A model generated the notes under the pieces. That model did not search any database. It was not told the origin of the DNA and saw nothing but the letters and a program-made list of their open reading frames with translations. A stretch of DNA of 64,000 nt from Kluyvera sichuanensis. GTDB taxonomy: Bacteria > Pseudomonadota > Gammaproteobacteria > Enterobacterales > Enterobacteriaceae. Positions 44,750-53,932 of the stretch are shown piece by piece (the first letter of the stretch is position 1; every line of letters begins with the position of its first letter). The position numbers and the translations under genes are program-made. The stretch covers positions 274,732 to 338,731 of the forward strand of contig NZ_JABBJF010000004.1 of the NCBI RefSeq assembly GCF_014218705.1. Reading direction: 5' to 3'.

Positions 44750-45074
44750 TGAAGTATCCCTTCTGCTTTATTGCTTCCAGGATGAAGCGCTGCCGGAACT
44801 GCAACGGGCTTTCATAGTCGCCCATATCTAATTCACGGCAGAGCTCGCGGAAGCCTTCATTGGAGGCCCAGGTCAGGAGGGTATGTGTGACAGTTCCTGC
44901 TGGGGAATCGGGGTCTGGGTATCGATATCCGTTTTCGATGTCGGTAAAGAATCGCGATACCCCGTACTGGTCAATGAGGTAAGTTGACCATTGTACGCAT
45001 CGAGCGCTTGTCCCACTGTTCCGGCGATCAGATTCGCCTTCTGAATAGCAGAGGCCACCATAAAAAAAACAACC
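44739..45074 (-). CDS. Overlapping -1 frame of the tail assembly chaperone (putative programmed frameshift product)
   Basis: In the -1 frame relative to the preceding gene the sequence is open from 45074 to a stop at 44739-44741, and has no ATG. From about 44985 it encodes natural-looking protein: STYLIDQYGVSRFFTDIENG, then DSPAGTVTHTLLTWASNEGF and LQFRQRFILEAIKQKGYFNG. It spans the gap before the tape measure gene, just where G/GT-type tail chaperones use -1 frameshifting. A T8 run (45062-45069) at the beginning of the window is one possible slip site, but the switch may lie nearer 44985; I cannot fix it. Confidence 0.5.
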   Translation of the reverse strand, partial: GCFFYGGLCYSEGESDRRNSGTSARCVQWSTYLIDQYGVSRFFTDIENGYRYPDPDSPAGTVTHTLLTWASNEGFRELCRELDMGDYESPLQFRQRFILEAIKQKGYFNGS

Positions 45075-45457
45075 TCACCTTCGACTTCACGGTATTCATC
45101 CTGGGAGATAATTCCCTGTTTGAATGCGGTGTCTAAAGGCGTCGTTTTCCATGTGCCATCGTCGTTCCAGACAACAGTGGTAAGGCGCTGCATATCATCG
45201 ATGATTGTCGGCGCACCAGGCTCTCGTTCCTGCTGGGCTTTTAACGCTTTGCGCAGCATCATGGCGGCCACGCGCGGCGCACCAATACCACCAACCATTG
45301 AGAAGAAGTTATTGAACATGCTGCCAAGCAGCACACAGTTTTCCTCAACAACTTCATAAGGCAATGGTACGGCGTGCAGGTAAAGCAGCGTTCCATCTTC
45401 ACGAATAACTGTGCTGACAAAATTTAGTTTGCGGTCAATTTTCACGGTCAGTTCCAC
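44873..45457 (-). CDS. Tail assembly chaperone, upstream frame
   Basis: A 194-residue protein lying between tube and tape measure genes, the standard place of the tail assembly chaperone. The body is natural to about NLIAGTVGQALDAYNG; the last 35 residues look like out-of-frame readthrough, which supports frameshifting into the overlapping -1 frame. The start overlaps the tube gene's end by 10 bases. Confidence 0.75.
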   Translation of the reverse strand: MELTVKIDRKLNFVSTVIREDGTLLYLHAVPLPYEVVEENCVLLGSMFNNFFSMVGGIGAPRVAAMMLRKALKAQQEREPGAPTIIDDMQRLTTVVWNDDGTWKTTPLDTAFKQGIISQDEYREVEGEVVFFMVASAIQKANLIAGTVGQALDAYNGQLTSLTSTGYRDSLPTSKTDIDTQTPIPQQELSHIPS

Positions 45458-45885
45458 ATGTTGTCGTTAATCGGCAGATACCCAGAGATCGTCACAACAT
45501 ACCCAGCGTCCGAGCCACTGAATGAAAGCTCATTAAAATTGACCAGATAGCAGTTTTGCAGGGTGTAGTTGCTGAACGTCGTCGCGTCCGGAGTCACCAC
45601 AACCTCTCCCAGGGAGGTATCGGTCAGAAAGCGCTGCTGGTAGCTCGCGCCGATGGACTGAGTTTTCAGCAGATGTACAGTGAGCGTCACCTGCTGATAT
45701 GGAACCTGACTACCTACCGTCCCGGTTGCTGTTGGGATGATGTCTGTCGCAACCCCATCAGGGCGAAGGCTAATCATCTCTTTCCCGAGGTATGGCGCGG
45801 TGATGTTGAGATTGGGGTTATCAGTAACCGAGATAGCCCCTTTGACGCGGTTCAAAAAGCCCTGAGGCACCATTGGGTTTCCCAT
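45448..45885 (-). CDS. Tail tube protein (DUF3277-like)
   Basis: A 145-residue protein with VTLTVHLLKTQSIGASYQQR, DTSLGEVVVTPD and NELSFSGSDAGYVVTISGYL. Length, beta-rich pattern and the place right after the sheath gene fit the DUF3277 tube family of contractile phages. Confidence 0.8.
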   Translation of the reverse strand: MGNPMVPQGFLNRVKGAISVTDNPNLNITAPYLGKEMISLRPDGVATDIIPTATGTVGSQVPYQQVTLTVHLLKTQSIGASYQQRFLTDTSLGEVVVTPDATTFSNYTLQNCYLVNFNELSFSGSDAGYVVTISGYLPINDNMWN

Positions 45886-45888
45886 TTT

Positions 45889-47283
45889 TTACGCCCCTAC
45901 AAAGTTGGTTACGTTCAGGTTGAACGTGATGGATTCGAAGCCGCGGCGCGGAGTCATAACGGCGCTAAGCCCGTTATATTTGCCGTCCTGGTAATCCGAT
46001 GGATTAAGGCTAGTGTAGCTGGAGAACGGAACGGCATTGATAACGGCATTCCCTGCGTAAGTGCCCTTCTCATATTCAGCATTGAAATCGGTCTGGGTGA
46101 GTTTTGTCCCCACTACCTGACCAAGAATCAGCCCGTAGCTGATGCCATTGCGCAACGTCTTCAGGGCGCGGTTCTGCAAACGGTCAATGCCCACCTGCTC
46201 ATAGTAGAGCGGGTTGATGTTGGTGTTGGAACCGTTAATTACTTCGTTCGCCAAATCCAGCTCGAGGTTGATGGCGGCCCAGGCTACCGAATACCAGTAG
46301 TTGAATGGCTTACCATCCAGCATGTGCCCCGCCACCAGCATCTTGTTGCTCAGCCCGCCTTCAGCTGCCGAGCCGATGTAGTTAATGCTGTTATCCTGCA
46401 GCGTTTTCAGCAGTGTACTGTTACCTGCCGGTGGATACTCCGTTACACCGTACATGAAGCGCCAGGACATCGGCGGAACCTGATTTGAGGATCCTGGGTC
46501 ATTCGAAAGCGATGATTGAAATACCGCAGCCATAGAGAACTCGCTTGCGGCAATTGCCGGAGCCTCAACACCTGCGCACACAGACTTGTTTTCGGTTGCC
46601 ACCCAATCAGCATAATTTGCGATAGTAGTGGTCACGAAGAAGTAAACCAGTGAGCTCGGCGATGTATAAAGGCCGGTAAGGGTTTTGAATGTCGCTTCAT
46701 CAGCAAATTCACGCGGAACAAGGTATGAGAAGAACGTCTGGTAGGTGTTACCCAGTGCAATATCTTCGTCGATAAAGTCGCTCAGTGCGGCAACTGCAGC
46801 GGTATTGCTGACGTCGCCGAGCTCAAGCACATACACGGCGCGGTTTGTACCCTGGGTCCAGTAAGCACTGTTCATCTGCTGAATTTCCAGGGCATTAACC
46901 GTAGTCACTGTCCCCATGGTTGTCGCAGCACCCGGATCTGAGCTGAGCGGATAGGTAAACGCTGTTGAACTGGTGACCGTCGCCGTGAATGCCCCGTTAT
47001 ACGCGGTTGGCGCTGCGCCAGAGATAACCACTGGGACGGTATCACCGGTGGTCCAGCCATGCGGAGCAGAAAGCGTAACCGTAACCACGTTCGTCGCCCA
47101 GGCAAGAGCTGTGATGGTTTTCGCCGGAGCAAGAATGCTTTTCAGGTCATCTTTCGTAGAAAGTAGCTGGTAGCTGCCCGCTGTTAGTGTGGTGCCGCCG
47201 ACCGAGACCAGCGCGCCGGACTTCAGCAATTGGGGCGGCTTCGGCGGATTGGTTACCGATACGTTGATGTTAACAATTGCCAT
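45889..47283 (-). CDS. Tail sheath protein (DUF3383-like)
   Basis: The 464-residue protein has the DUF3383 sheath pattern: VNINVSVTNPPKPPQLLKSG, YVLELGDVSNTAAVAALSDF, VAGHMLDGKPFNYWYSVAWA and RRGFESITFNLNVTNFVGA. Residues about 58-125 carry an inserted beta domain (SAPHGWTTGDTV, AYNGAFTATVTSSTAFTYPL) resembling segments in two other virion proteins. It forms the contractile sheath. The tube gene follows after 3 bases. Confidence 0.87.
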   Translation of the reverse strand: MAIVNINVSVTNPPKPPQLLKSGALVSVGGTTLTAGSYQLLSTKDDLKSILAPAKTITALAWATNVVTVTLSAPHGWTTGDTVPVVISGAAPTAYNGAFTATVTSSTAFTYPLSSDPGAATTMGTVTTVNALEIQQMNSAYWTQGTNRAVYVLELGDVSNTAAVAALSDFIDEDIALGNTYQTFFSYLVPREFADEATFKTLTGLYTSPSSLVYFFVTTTIANYADWVATENKSVCAGVEAPAIAASEFSMAAVFQSSLSNDPGSSNQVPPMSWRFMYGVTEYPPAGNSTLLKTLQDNSINYIGSAAEGGLSNKMLVAGHMLDGKPFNYWYSVAWAAINLELDLANEVINGSNTNINPLYYEQVGIDRLQNRALKTLRNGISYGLILGQVVGTKLTQTDFNAEYEKGTYAGNAVINAVPFSSYTSLNPSDYQDGKYNGLSAVMTPRRGFESITFNLNVTNFVGA

Positions 47284-47287
47284 TTAA

Positions 47288-48229
47288 TTAACTCTCCGGA
47301 TAAATGGACGGAATTGACTTAGCGATCACCTGGCGCGCGACGTTTCGCATCCGCTGCTGGCAATAGTTGATTGTGAATTTGATGGTTTTACGCATCGCAA
47401 TGATGTTCAGTTCGTTCTGGGTAATGCGGTCATCCTGAATTACAGGGATATTCATCACCCCCATTTCAGCGCTATCGCTCATGGTGTACTGGTGAACGTA
47501 CGTCAGGAAATCTTCCGCAGCGGAATTTCTCAACCCGGTTATAGAAATCGTCACTTCCTCGCTGACGAGCTGCCATTGGCTTGAGTAATCATCCATGTAA
47601 GCGCCAGAGGCCACACCAGTAGGGTTTGAGCACTTCACGGTTGCGTAAGGCGGCGTCAGGTTCTGCAACGACAGCATGGCCGGGTACATGGGCATATACT
47701 TGTTGAGAGCCAACCAGATAGGCAATGAACTGGACACCACAACATCACTTAGATCGATGTCGTCTGCAGATTTGATAATCTGCGACCGCATATGCGGGAA
47801 AATCGCTTCGCCGGTGTAGTGGAAAAGTCCAGCCGACTCATTCAAACCAGTACGCCGGGAGAACGAGAACTGGATGCCAAAGAACTCGCCAATGTAGAGA
47901 ACGTCGCCGCCAATGTCATTGAACGGGTCGATATCCGATTGCGCGGTAAACGTCACCACGTTGCGGTCGTATAGCTGCTCGTCGTCCTGAATACTTTCGG
48001 TGGTTAGGTGCAAAAAGCCCTTAACATCCTTCGTATCCGGCGCCGGGTCAGGATCATCAGTCAGCACAGAGGCTTTTACCCAGAAAACGAAGCCATCCAG
48101 CGGCAATACCTTGCGGATGTACTTCGTGAAGGGAACCACCTCATAGCGGCTTAGATCGTCAAGTCCCTGCGTCAGAGCGGCGTTAAGCTCGGTCTTAGCA
48201 GTTTGCTGCAGTTCACTGAGGGAAGGCAT
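47288..48229 (-). CDS. Phage neck/tail-terminator-type protein
   Basis: A 313-residue protein between head-completion genes and the sheath gene, with NAALTQGLDDLSRYEVVPFT, GGDVLYIGEFFGIQFSFSRR and a C-terminal KFTINYCQQRMRNVARQVIA. This position usually encodes the tail terminator or a long DUF-type neck protein. It overlaps the upstream gene by 17 bases. Confidence 0.6.
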   Translation of the reverse strand: MPSLSELQQTAKTELNAALTQGLDDLSRYEVVPFTKYIRKVLPLDGFVFWVKASVLTDDPDPAPDTKDVKGFLHLTTESIQDDEQLYDRNVVTFTAQSDIDPFNDIGGDVLYIGEFFGIQFSFSRRTGLNESAGLFHYTGEAIFPHMRSQIIKSADDIDLSDVVVSSSLPIWLALNKYMPMYPAMLSLQNLTPPYATVKCSNPTGVASGAYMDDYSSQWQLVSEEVTISITGLRNSAAEDFLTYVHQYTMSDSAEMGVMNIPVIQDDRITQNELNIIAMRKTIKFTINYCQQRMRNVARQVIAKSIPSIYPES

Positions 48230-48647
48230 TCAGCACCCCGCTTACCCAGGCGCGCATCGCTGCCTGGTATGTTCCGGTATCGATAAATGAGGGTCTCGGA
48301 TTACCTTTTTTACTCTTGAATCGCTTGCTGATGCCCAGTAGTGCGCGACGGGTTGGAACACCATCAATTCCGTTCAGCTCTTCGTTATCAAGGAACGCGA
48401 CAAACAGGTCATGCACGCGAGACATCGATTCAGCGAACGGATCTCGCGGCGTCGGTGCGCCGGCCAGCATATTTTCCATACCACCAGCCAGGTCATCAGC
48501 CATCAGCGCAGCAATATCCTGGCCGTGTCGGTCAAAGAACGTCTGCATGATTTTGTACTTCCCCTCGAGGAACTCAGCCACATCACCAGTGGTGGTGTTC
48601 TCGTCCTCGTAGGGAATGTCCATTACACCGAGATGCAGGGTGATCAT
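48213..48647 (-). CDS. Head-tail connector-type phage protein
   Basis: The start at 48647 overlaps the upstream stop (ATGA) and gives 144 residues: LEGKYKIMQTFFDRHGQDIA, then KRFKSKKGNPRPSFIDTGTY. The last motif (a PSFIDTGxY block) is common in neck and head-closure proteins of this phage class. Role by place only. Confidence 0.6.
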   Translation of the reverse strand: MITLHLGVMDIPYEDENTTTGDVAEFLEGKYKIMQTFFDRHGQDIAALMADDLAGGMENMLAGAPTPRDPFAESMSRVHDLFVAFLDNEELNGIDGVPTRRALLGISKRFKSKKGNPRPSFIDTGTYQAAMRAWVSGVLNAFPQ

Positions 48648-49072
48648 GAGAGCCCCCACAAGCTGCCGAACTGCTGCGCAATCATCAGATAACGACGGCC
48701 CCATGGGTCTTGCAGCATCTGCAGATCCGCCAGAGAAAGGTCTTTGAAGAAATCAGGGACCAGGCGTTGCGAGCTCGTTGAGTTATCACCAGCGCCAGTG
48801 ATGACACCAGCTTTAAAGTCATTGAGGCCGTATTGCTTCCTGAACTCTGCGAAAACAGATTCGGTACCATAGTTAACCAGGAACGAAGCGCCAAGGTTGT
48901 ACACAGCAACGGTGTAAAAGTTCGGCATGACGATCGCGATATCCTGGTTAACCCACTCAACCGCGCCGCCATATGCCAAAGAAAATGACGGCGAGTCGTC
49001 GGGAACCTGGTCAGGAGTGATCCCCATGTCAGCTCGAACGAATTCGATAAAACCCGACAGACTGATGGTCAT
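48644..49072 (-). CDS. Head-tail adaptor protein, DUF4054-like
   Basis: A 142-residue protein with FSLAYGGAVEWVNQDIAIVM and GASFLVNYGTESVFAEFRKQ, the DUF4054 pattern seen next to DUF2184 capsid proteins. It likely sits at the head-tail joint. It shares its first base with the end of the upstream gene. Confidence 0.72.
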   Translation of the reverse strand: MTISLSGFIEFVRADMGITPDQVPDDSPSFSLAYGGAVEWVNQDIAIVMPNFYTVAVYNLGASFLVNYGTESVFAEFRKQYGLNDFKAGVITGAGDNSTSSQRLVPDFFKDLSLADLQMLQDPWGRRYLMIAQQFGSLWGLS

Positions 49073-49548
49073 TATTTTTTACCCCGCTTCTCCGTCGCGA
49101 TGGTTTCGCTCACCGTAGGGGTATCGTCGGTATCGTCACGCCCTTTTGTCTGCTCTGCGCTGATTTCCATGTCGCCAGAGTAACCGGTACCGCTTTCACG
49201 CAGAGAGCTATCCAACGCCGCTACGGAGGCCTGACGGCGGTTATGCGCGTTGCGGGTGAGGAAGCTGTCGTTATCACGCAGCGCTTTTTCGATGAGATTC
49301 GCTGGAACCGGCTTGTCGATGCTGTAGCACAGGCCGATAAATTCTTTGTTCTGGTCGATTTTCGACGCATCAACCAGGCCGTAAACAGCATGGTGGCTGA
49401 TGATGGCATTCAGTTCTTCGGTGGAACCGTCATGCACCATCATCTGTGAGCCGTGGGTAATCGGGATTTGGCGCAGACGGCCTGATTCCAGAACGCGGAA
49501 GGTGAAGATATGGCGCTGCTTGGTTGTATTGGCGATATAGAGTTTCAC
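49072..49548 (-). CDS. Phage virion-region protein of unknown function
   Basis: A 158-residue protein: a beta-containing N-terminal half (HIFTFRVLESGRLRQIPI), a central charged helix (KALRDNDSFLTRNAHNRRQA) and an acidic, probably disordered tail (GRDDTDDTPTVSE). Separated from the capsid gene by a terminator. The family is unknown to me; a head-completion or accessory role is likely from its place. Confidence 0.55.
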   Translation of the reverse strand: MKLYIANTTKQRHIFTFRVLESGRLRQIPITHGSQMMVHDGSTEELNAIISHHAVYGLVDASKIDQNKEFIGLCYSIDKPVPANLIEKALRDNDSFLTRNAHNRRQASVAALDSSLRESGTGYSGDMEISAEQTKGRDDTDDTPTVSETIATEKRGKK

Positions 49549-49560
49549 TGGATTTCCCTC

Positions 49561-49593
49561 AAAAAAAAGCCCCCTCCGGGAACCGGAAGGAGC
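49561..49593 (-). terminator. Intrinsic terminator after the major capsid gene
   Basis: On minus an 11-bp stem GCTCCTTCCGG / CCGGAGGGGGC (with G-U pairs) and loop TTC is followed by T8. It should cut down transcription past the capsid gene, so the capsid message is more abundant than the tail message unless Q-type antitermination overrides it. Confidence 0.85.
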
Positions 49594-49614
49594 TCTTTGA
49601 TTGCGACTGTATTA

Positions 49615-50643
49615 TTACTGATAGGCCATCGACAGGATGGTGATAGCTTCCGGACGAACAGCCCAGCCAGAAGTGGAGCGCAGTTCAGAAAGAACATCCA
49701 CCGCGCCGCCAGGGATTGGCGTCGGGATTTCGCGAGGCGCTGCCATATCGCAGAACATCAGTGCGTTTGCCGCCAGAGATGGAGACAGCTTCGCAAATTC
49801 GTTCGTGTTGATGGTCGGGTTAACCTCCGGCACCTCAACTTCAGGGATGGTAATCATCACCGCATCAGTGCCACCAGCACCGGCGCCAATCAGGGTGTCG
49901 TCATATACCCAGTCAATCTGAATACCGGCATCAGAGAGCACACCAGCCATGGTTCCTTTCACGGTCGCTGTACCGCCGCCAGGACGCTGGTATGAAGTCA
50001 GCTGGACAATCTGCTGAATTTCCATAGCGCCAAGCACACGCTGAGGGCCGAGGATGACGACGCGAAGCTGGCGGCCGAGTTGCATGGTGCGGGTTAGCGC
50101 AGCCTGCACATGGCCCAGCAGGTAAACCGCCATCTGACCATGGTCATAGGTCAGAACGGTGGTGTTGCCGTCGCTGTCAGCCGGCAGTGTTTCAGTGGTT
50201 GCGCCAACAGTATTGAGCATACCCTCGCCACCTGCCGGATTCATACCAAACAGCAGCGCGTTGCGGAGCTGCTGGAAGATGCCCTGACGCATGCCAAGGC
50301 GTTGAGCCTCGGGTAATGCCACATTCCAGTTACCAGCGGCGGCAGTATCGTGATGATCATAGATACCGCGGGCGCGGAACATGTAGGTTGGCGTGGAAAT
50401 CATGCGCGCATCCAGCGCCACGCTCGGCAACTGGTTGCCGTTACCAGATTGGCTGGAAGTAACCTGGGTGCGGATATCCAGGCTGCGCATGTAAACGTAC
50501 TGGTCGCCAGTTCCAAGGCGAACTTGCGGGTTACCACTTGCGATGGTTTCAAACGCGCCGGACGCCTGCTGGTAACTGATGATCAATTCCGGCGCAACAT
50601 ACGACGGATTGACGATGGTGTAGCTGGGGGTAATTGCAGCCAT
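49615..50643 (-). CDS. Major capsid protein (DUF2184-like)
   Basis: The 342-residue protein has PELIISYQQASGAFETIASG, a middle with AQRLGMRQGIFQQLRNALLF and PAGGEGMLNTVG, and a C-terminal VDVLSELRSTSGWAVRPEAI, the DUF2184 capsid pattern. It is followed by a strong terminator and preceded by a decoration-type gene, as usual for the abundant shell protein. Confidence 0.85.
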   Translation of the reverse strand: MAAITPSYTIVNPSYVAPELIISYQQASGAFETIASGNPQVRLGTGDQYVYMRSLDIRTQVTSSQSGNGNQLPSVALDARMISTPTYMFRARGIYDHHDTAAAGNWNVALPEAQRLGMRQGIFQQLRNALLFGMNPAGGEGMLNTVGATTETLPADSDGNTTVLTYDHGQMAVYLLGHVQAALTRTMQLGRQLRVVILGPQRVLGAMEIQQIVQLTSYQRPGGGTATVKGTMAGVLSDAGIQIDWVYDDTLIGAGAGGTDAVMITIPEVEVPEVNPTINTNEFAKLSPSLAANALMFCDMAAPREIPTPIPGGAVDVLSELRSTSGWAVRPEAITILSMAYQ

Positions 50644-50659
50644 TTAAGTCAACTCCCTA

Positions 50660-51520
50660 TTAAAGTAAGACCAGCGCAATGCTGTCGTTGTGGCCCCAGG
50701 TCAGGAATCCGGTAGTGCTGTCATAACTGACAGTTTTAGCGTTTTCCGTGCCAACGGCGAGCAGCTTCACAGGAAGAGTGATGTCTGCAATATCTACTGC
50801 GCCAATCGTGCCTTGCGTCGTGGCTGCGCCGCTTGGTGCAGTTGCCGGTGCGTAGGTGAAGGTGGTTGTGGATGGGACCGACAACACAACGACAGTGCCG
50901 TTATAGGCAGCCGGTACCACGCCGCTGATTTTTACGTACTGACCAGCGGTCAACCCGTGCGCGGAAGCAGTGGTTGCAGTCGCTACACCAGAAGCGTATG
51001 CCACGGCTGTGGTGTCGATATCAGCGCCTGAGTAACCAGCAGCCGCAGCGGTAGTCACTTCGTCATGCACAAAGTTCCATGCCAGCGGAGTACGCACCGA
51101 GGCACCAGATGTGCCGAGCGCAACGACTTGAGCAGACGCTTTAAGCGGGACGCGCATGTTAGAACCGAGTCGGTAGTAAGACACGCTCATACCGGATGCG
51201 AACTGAGGCACCGGAGATTGTGGCGTGGTCAGGCCGTTATGTGCCTGGTTAAACACCGTAAACCCTTCCAGTTCATCGACAGATGCTGCGCGGCGGATAT
51301 TCGAGCCGCGCGGGCTTGACTGGTTGCCAGGCAAAAGTTCGGCGATAGCCAGGCCGCCCCACATGGGTTTCGTTTCCGTTGATACGACGGTACCGGAGGA
51401 CAGGTTGAAACGGTTTGCAGGATCGTCCAGGGCCACGCCCTGAATATAACCGTCAGACTGCACGCTAAATGAGCCAAGTGCATTCGTGGTGGTCATCGGG
51501 TTGAGTGATAAATTAGCCAT
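50660..51520 (-). CDS. Phage head structural protein, possible decoration/stabilisation protein
   Basis: A 286-residue protein between protease/scaffold and capsid genes. N-terminal and middle parts (NALGSFSVQSDGYIQGVALD, FASGMSVSYYRLGSNMRVPL) are unassigned. Residues about 165-245 carry a small beta domain (SAHGLTAGQYVKISG, AYNGTVVVLSVPSTTTFTY) like the one in the sheath. Decoration proteins commonly occupy this place. Confidence 0.65.
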   Translation of the reverse strand: MANLSLNPMTTTNALGSFSVQSDGYIQGVALDDPANRFNLSSGTVVSTETKPMWGGLAIAELLPGNQSSPRGSNIRRAASVDELEGFTVFNQAHNGLTTPQSPVPQFASGMSVSYYRLGSNMRVPLKASAQVVALGTSGASVRTPLAWNFVHDEVTTAAAAGYSGADIDTTAVAYASGVATATTASAHGLTAGQYVKISGVVPAAYNGTVVVLSVPSTTTFTYAPATAPSGAATTQGTIGAVDIADITLPVKLLAVGTENAKTVSYDSTTGFLTWGHNDSIALVLL

Positions 51521-51535
51521 GCTTTAAAGCTCCCA

Positions 51536-53095
51536 TTAAGCCTGGTTGTTGATGCGGGTTACCTGGCGCTTGCCAGACTGGAAGGGTGCCCAGGTAGCAG
51601 CCGGATCACCTTCAAAGGTGCTAATCTGGCGGCCGGTGGCGTCAGCGCGTTTAATTTCACGAAGCTGGCCAGGGCCAACAGACAGGCTTGCGGCCGACTG
51701 CGCATCCGCATAAATCTGCTTCTCAGCAATTTTGAGCACCTGAGCATCAGCGATAGATGACAGGTCAACGCCTTTGTAGTCAGCAGAGTGTTCCTGCAAC
51801 TGAACCATCAGGCGGCGGCGATATGCCATCGGCTTTTCGCCAGCCAGCGGCTGCGGGGCGCGATTGCCGAATGCCGCAAATACGCTGTCCGCTTTCACCT
51901 GTGCATCAGCCAGTTCGTTGCGCTCTTCATCATTCAACTCAGTTGGGATGCGCGTTTTCAGTTCGGCGATTTCACGACGAAGATCGGAGTCGGCTTTTTC
52001 TTTTGCCGCTTTCTCTTCGGCTTCTGCGTCGGCCTTAGCCTTGGCTTCTTCAGCCTCTTTCGCTTCTGCATCAGCCTTTTCTTTCTTGGCGGCTTCCTCT
52101 GCATCAGCTTTGGCTTTGGCATCCTTCTCTTCGTCTGCCTTAGCCATTCGCGCATCAATCGCTTTGTTGATAAGCGCTACGATTTTTTCCTCGTCCATCT
52201 TTTCAGCCTCACTAGGTATGGAATCAGATTTAACGCCGGTGGGGTCAAGGAGTTTGTCCCATACGCCCTGTTCACAAATTGCAACGTGGTCTAGCAGCTG
52301 AGGGGATGGCTCCACCAGCAGAGGCTGACCGTCGACTTTGATGATTGAATCTGGCACTTCACTAAACGTGACCGTCGGTGATGTGCTCAGTTGCCTGGTC
52401 GCCATAATCTCGGCGGCTTCAGCGTCATACACGCGGGCGATCGCCCACACCTCGCCGTTATCTGCAACCCAGGCGTTAGTCAGGGTGCCGATTACACGTC
52501 TGGCGAATTCATCGCTATCGAGCTTGTTTTTCTCCGGATGCAGCCAGATAAGCGGAACACCGGCCACGCGCTGGAGAAATTCGGGGGTGAGATAGTCATC
52601 CGGGTTACGGAATGCCATCTGCTGGTCTGCGGAACGCCAGGTAACGCCTGTTCCGGTCACCCGAATGGCGTACATCCACATGTTGGTAAAGAATTGCGGG
52701 CTGCTCAGCGTACCGTCGGCAATAAGCGCCGCCACCTGCGTTTCATTGAGCGCCTGCGCCGCCATCACCTCTGCAAATGGAGGGTGTAACGGTTTTGGCA
52801 TATCGTTGATGTCAAACCAGCCAGCGGCCAGAGATTCATCGTTGATGGTTGGTTCGAACGTGGTGCCAATGTCGGCCCGGTAGGTGAGATAGTCATTCGC
52901 AGCGCTGTACGGTGTCAGAGGGCCATCGTACTGATAACCCACTTCTTCCATCACCTCACGCCTTGCCGCGTCAGCTGCCATTTCTCCAGGCTCAATCTTT
53001 CCGCCCGGTGGGCACCAGGTGCCATCGTCAGAGCGCTGGATGAGAAATATCTTCTTCCCCTGCCGGAACATGATACCGCTAGCGAAAATAGCCAC
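51536..53095 (-). CDS. Nudix hydrolase-prohead protease-scaffold fusion (Nudix + DUF2213)
   Basis: A 519-residue three-part protein. Residues 1-110 are a Nudix domain with a complete box: Gly32, Glu38 and REVMEEVGY at 46-54. Residues about 130-290 match the DUF2213 prohead protease type ([11 protein letters not shown] as the candidate His and [14 protein letters not shown] as the candidate Ser region). Residues about 300-400 are a Lys/Glu/Ala coiled coil (scaffold), then a tail with [17 protein letters not shown] basic residues. Protease and scaffold drive capsid maturation. The Nudix part is unexpected in a virion gene and may clean up nucleotides, or only tether. It follows the head morphogenesis gene by 12 bases. 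Confidence 0.85.
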   Translation of the reverse strand: MAIFASGIMFRQGKKIFLIQRSDDGTWCPPGGKIEPGEMAADAARREVMEEVGYQYDGPLTPYSAANDYLTYRADIGTTFEPTINDESLAAGWFDINDMPKPLHPPFAEVMAAQALNETQVAALIADGTLSSPQFFTNMWMYAIRVTGTGVTWRSADQQMAFRNPDDYLTPEFLQRVAGVPLIWLHPEKNKLDSDEFARRVIGTLTNAWVADNGEVWAIARVYDAEAAEIMATRQLSTSPTVTFSEVPDSIIKVDGQPLLVEPSPQLLDHVAICEQGVWDKLLDPTGVKSDSIPSEAEKMDEEKIVALINKAIDARMAKADEEKDAKAKADAEEAAKKEKADAEAKEAEEAKAKADAEAEEKAAKEKADSDLRREIAELKTRIPTELNDEERNELADAQVKADSVFAAFGNRAPQPLAGEKPMAYRRRLMVQLQEHSADYKGVDLSSIADAQVLKIAEKQIYADAQSAASLSVGPGQLREIKRADATGRQISTFEGDPAATWAPFQSGKRQVTRINNQA

Positions 53096-53107
53096 GATTC
53101 AATGCTC

Positions 53108-53932
53108 CTATGCTGCTTTCTTCATCGACTCCATAAACTTGCTACCCTTCTGGGTCAGCATGTACTCAGGGATACTGCGGATGTTGTAGATGTAGGTGAC
53201 ATAGCAGCGGCAAAAGACTTCTTCACCTGGCTGCGTGATTTCGTCGAGATAACCCGCAGGACCGGCTTTCACATATCCGTTTTTCTGCGCCCAGTTTCCG
53301 CGTATCAGATAGAACAACTGATCACGTTCTTTGTGGTCTTCTCGGAAGTCATACCCGGACTGCCGCCAGTGGCTGTGCCAAATCGCCGCGATCGCGTTAT
53401 TACTGGTTGCGATCACGTTGTCGATGTTGGCTATCAGCTTATGGTTCTGGTCAATCATCACCCGCCGCGCTTCGAAGTCGACCTGTTCGGCAGACTTCTG
53501 AATGTGCTGGGCGGTATCCAGCATGGTTCCCTGCACGCCCGTCAGAGCGATGGAATCAGCCGTAGGGATACTGCTCGCCCAGCCACTAAAGCGGGATAGC
53601 GTGGTGTCGATGGCCTTGCGCCGGTTGAGCTGAATCAGGTCGATGCTGGAAAGTATCCGGCGGTCGAGCTCGGCGCGCAATTTCGGCTCAAGGTAGTTAA
53701 TCGTGAAACGCGTTAACCCCTTGTGCCGCTTCAGTGCCCCCGCTCGGGTAACCTGCAGGTCGTAGGATTTCGTCAGACTCCTGGTGACCATCGCAAGGTA
53801 ATCGTCAGCCGTTTCCCCTTCAGCAGCCTGCCGGATTAGAGCCTGCCAGCGTTCCAGTTCTTCACGCGACGAATACCCATTACGCAGAAAGAACTTCACC
53901 GCATCGCGTACGGTTCTGGTGAAGGTGTTCAT
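53108..53932 (-). CDS. Head morphogenesis protein, SPP1 gp7-like
   Basis: The 274-residue protein has an N-terminal charged helix region and a C-terminal segment typical of the family (AAIWHSHWRQSGYDFREDHK, QPGEEVFCRCYVTYIYNI). gp7-like minor head proteins act with the portal in DNA packaging and ejection. It overlaps the portal gene by 4 bases. Confidence 0.82.
   Translation of the reverse strand: MNTFTRTVRDAVKFFLRNGYSSREELERWQALIRQAAEGETADDYLAMVTRSLTKSYDLQVTRAGALKRHKGLTRFTINYLEPKLRAELDRRILSSIDLIQLNRRKAIDTTLSRFSGWASSIPTADSIALTGVQGTMLDTAQHIQKSAEQVDFEARRVMIDQNHKLIANIDNVIATSNNAIAAIWHSHWRQSGYDFREDHKERDQLFYLIRGNWAQKNGYVKAGPAGYLDEITQPGEEVFCRCYVTYIYNIRSIPEYMLTQKGSKFMESMKKAA

Noticed and set aside
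51860..52160. Plus-strand frames opposite the scaffold region
   Set aside because: They are shadows of the Lys/Glu/Ala coiled coil of the protease-scaffold gene; the translations are Ser/Phe/Ala low complexity.
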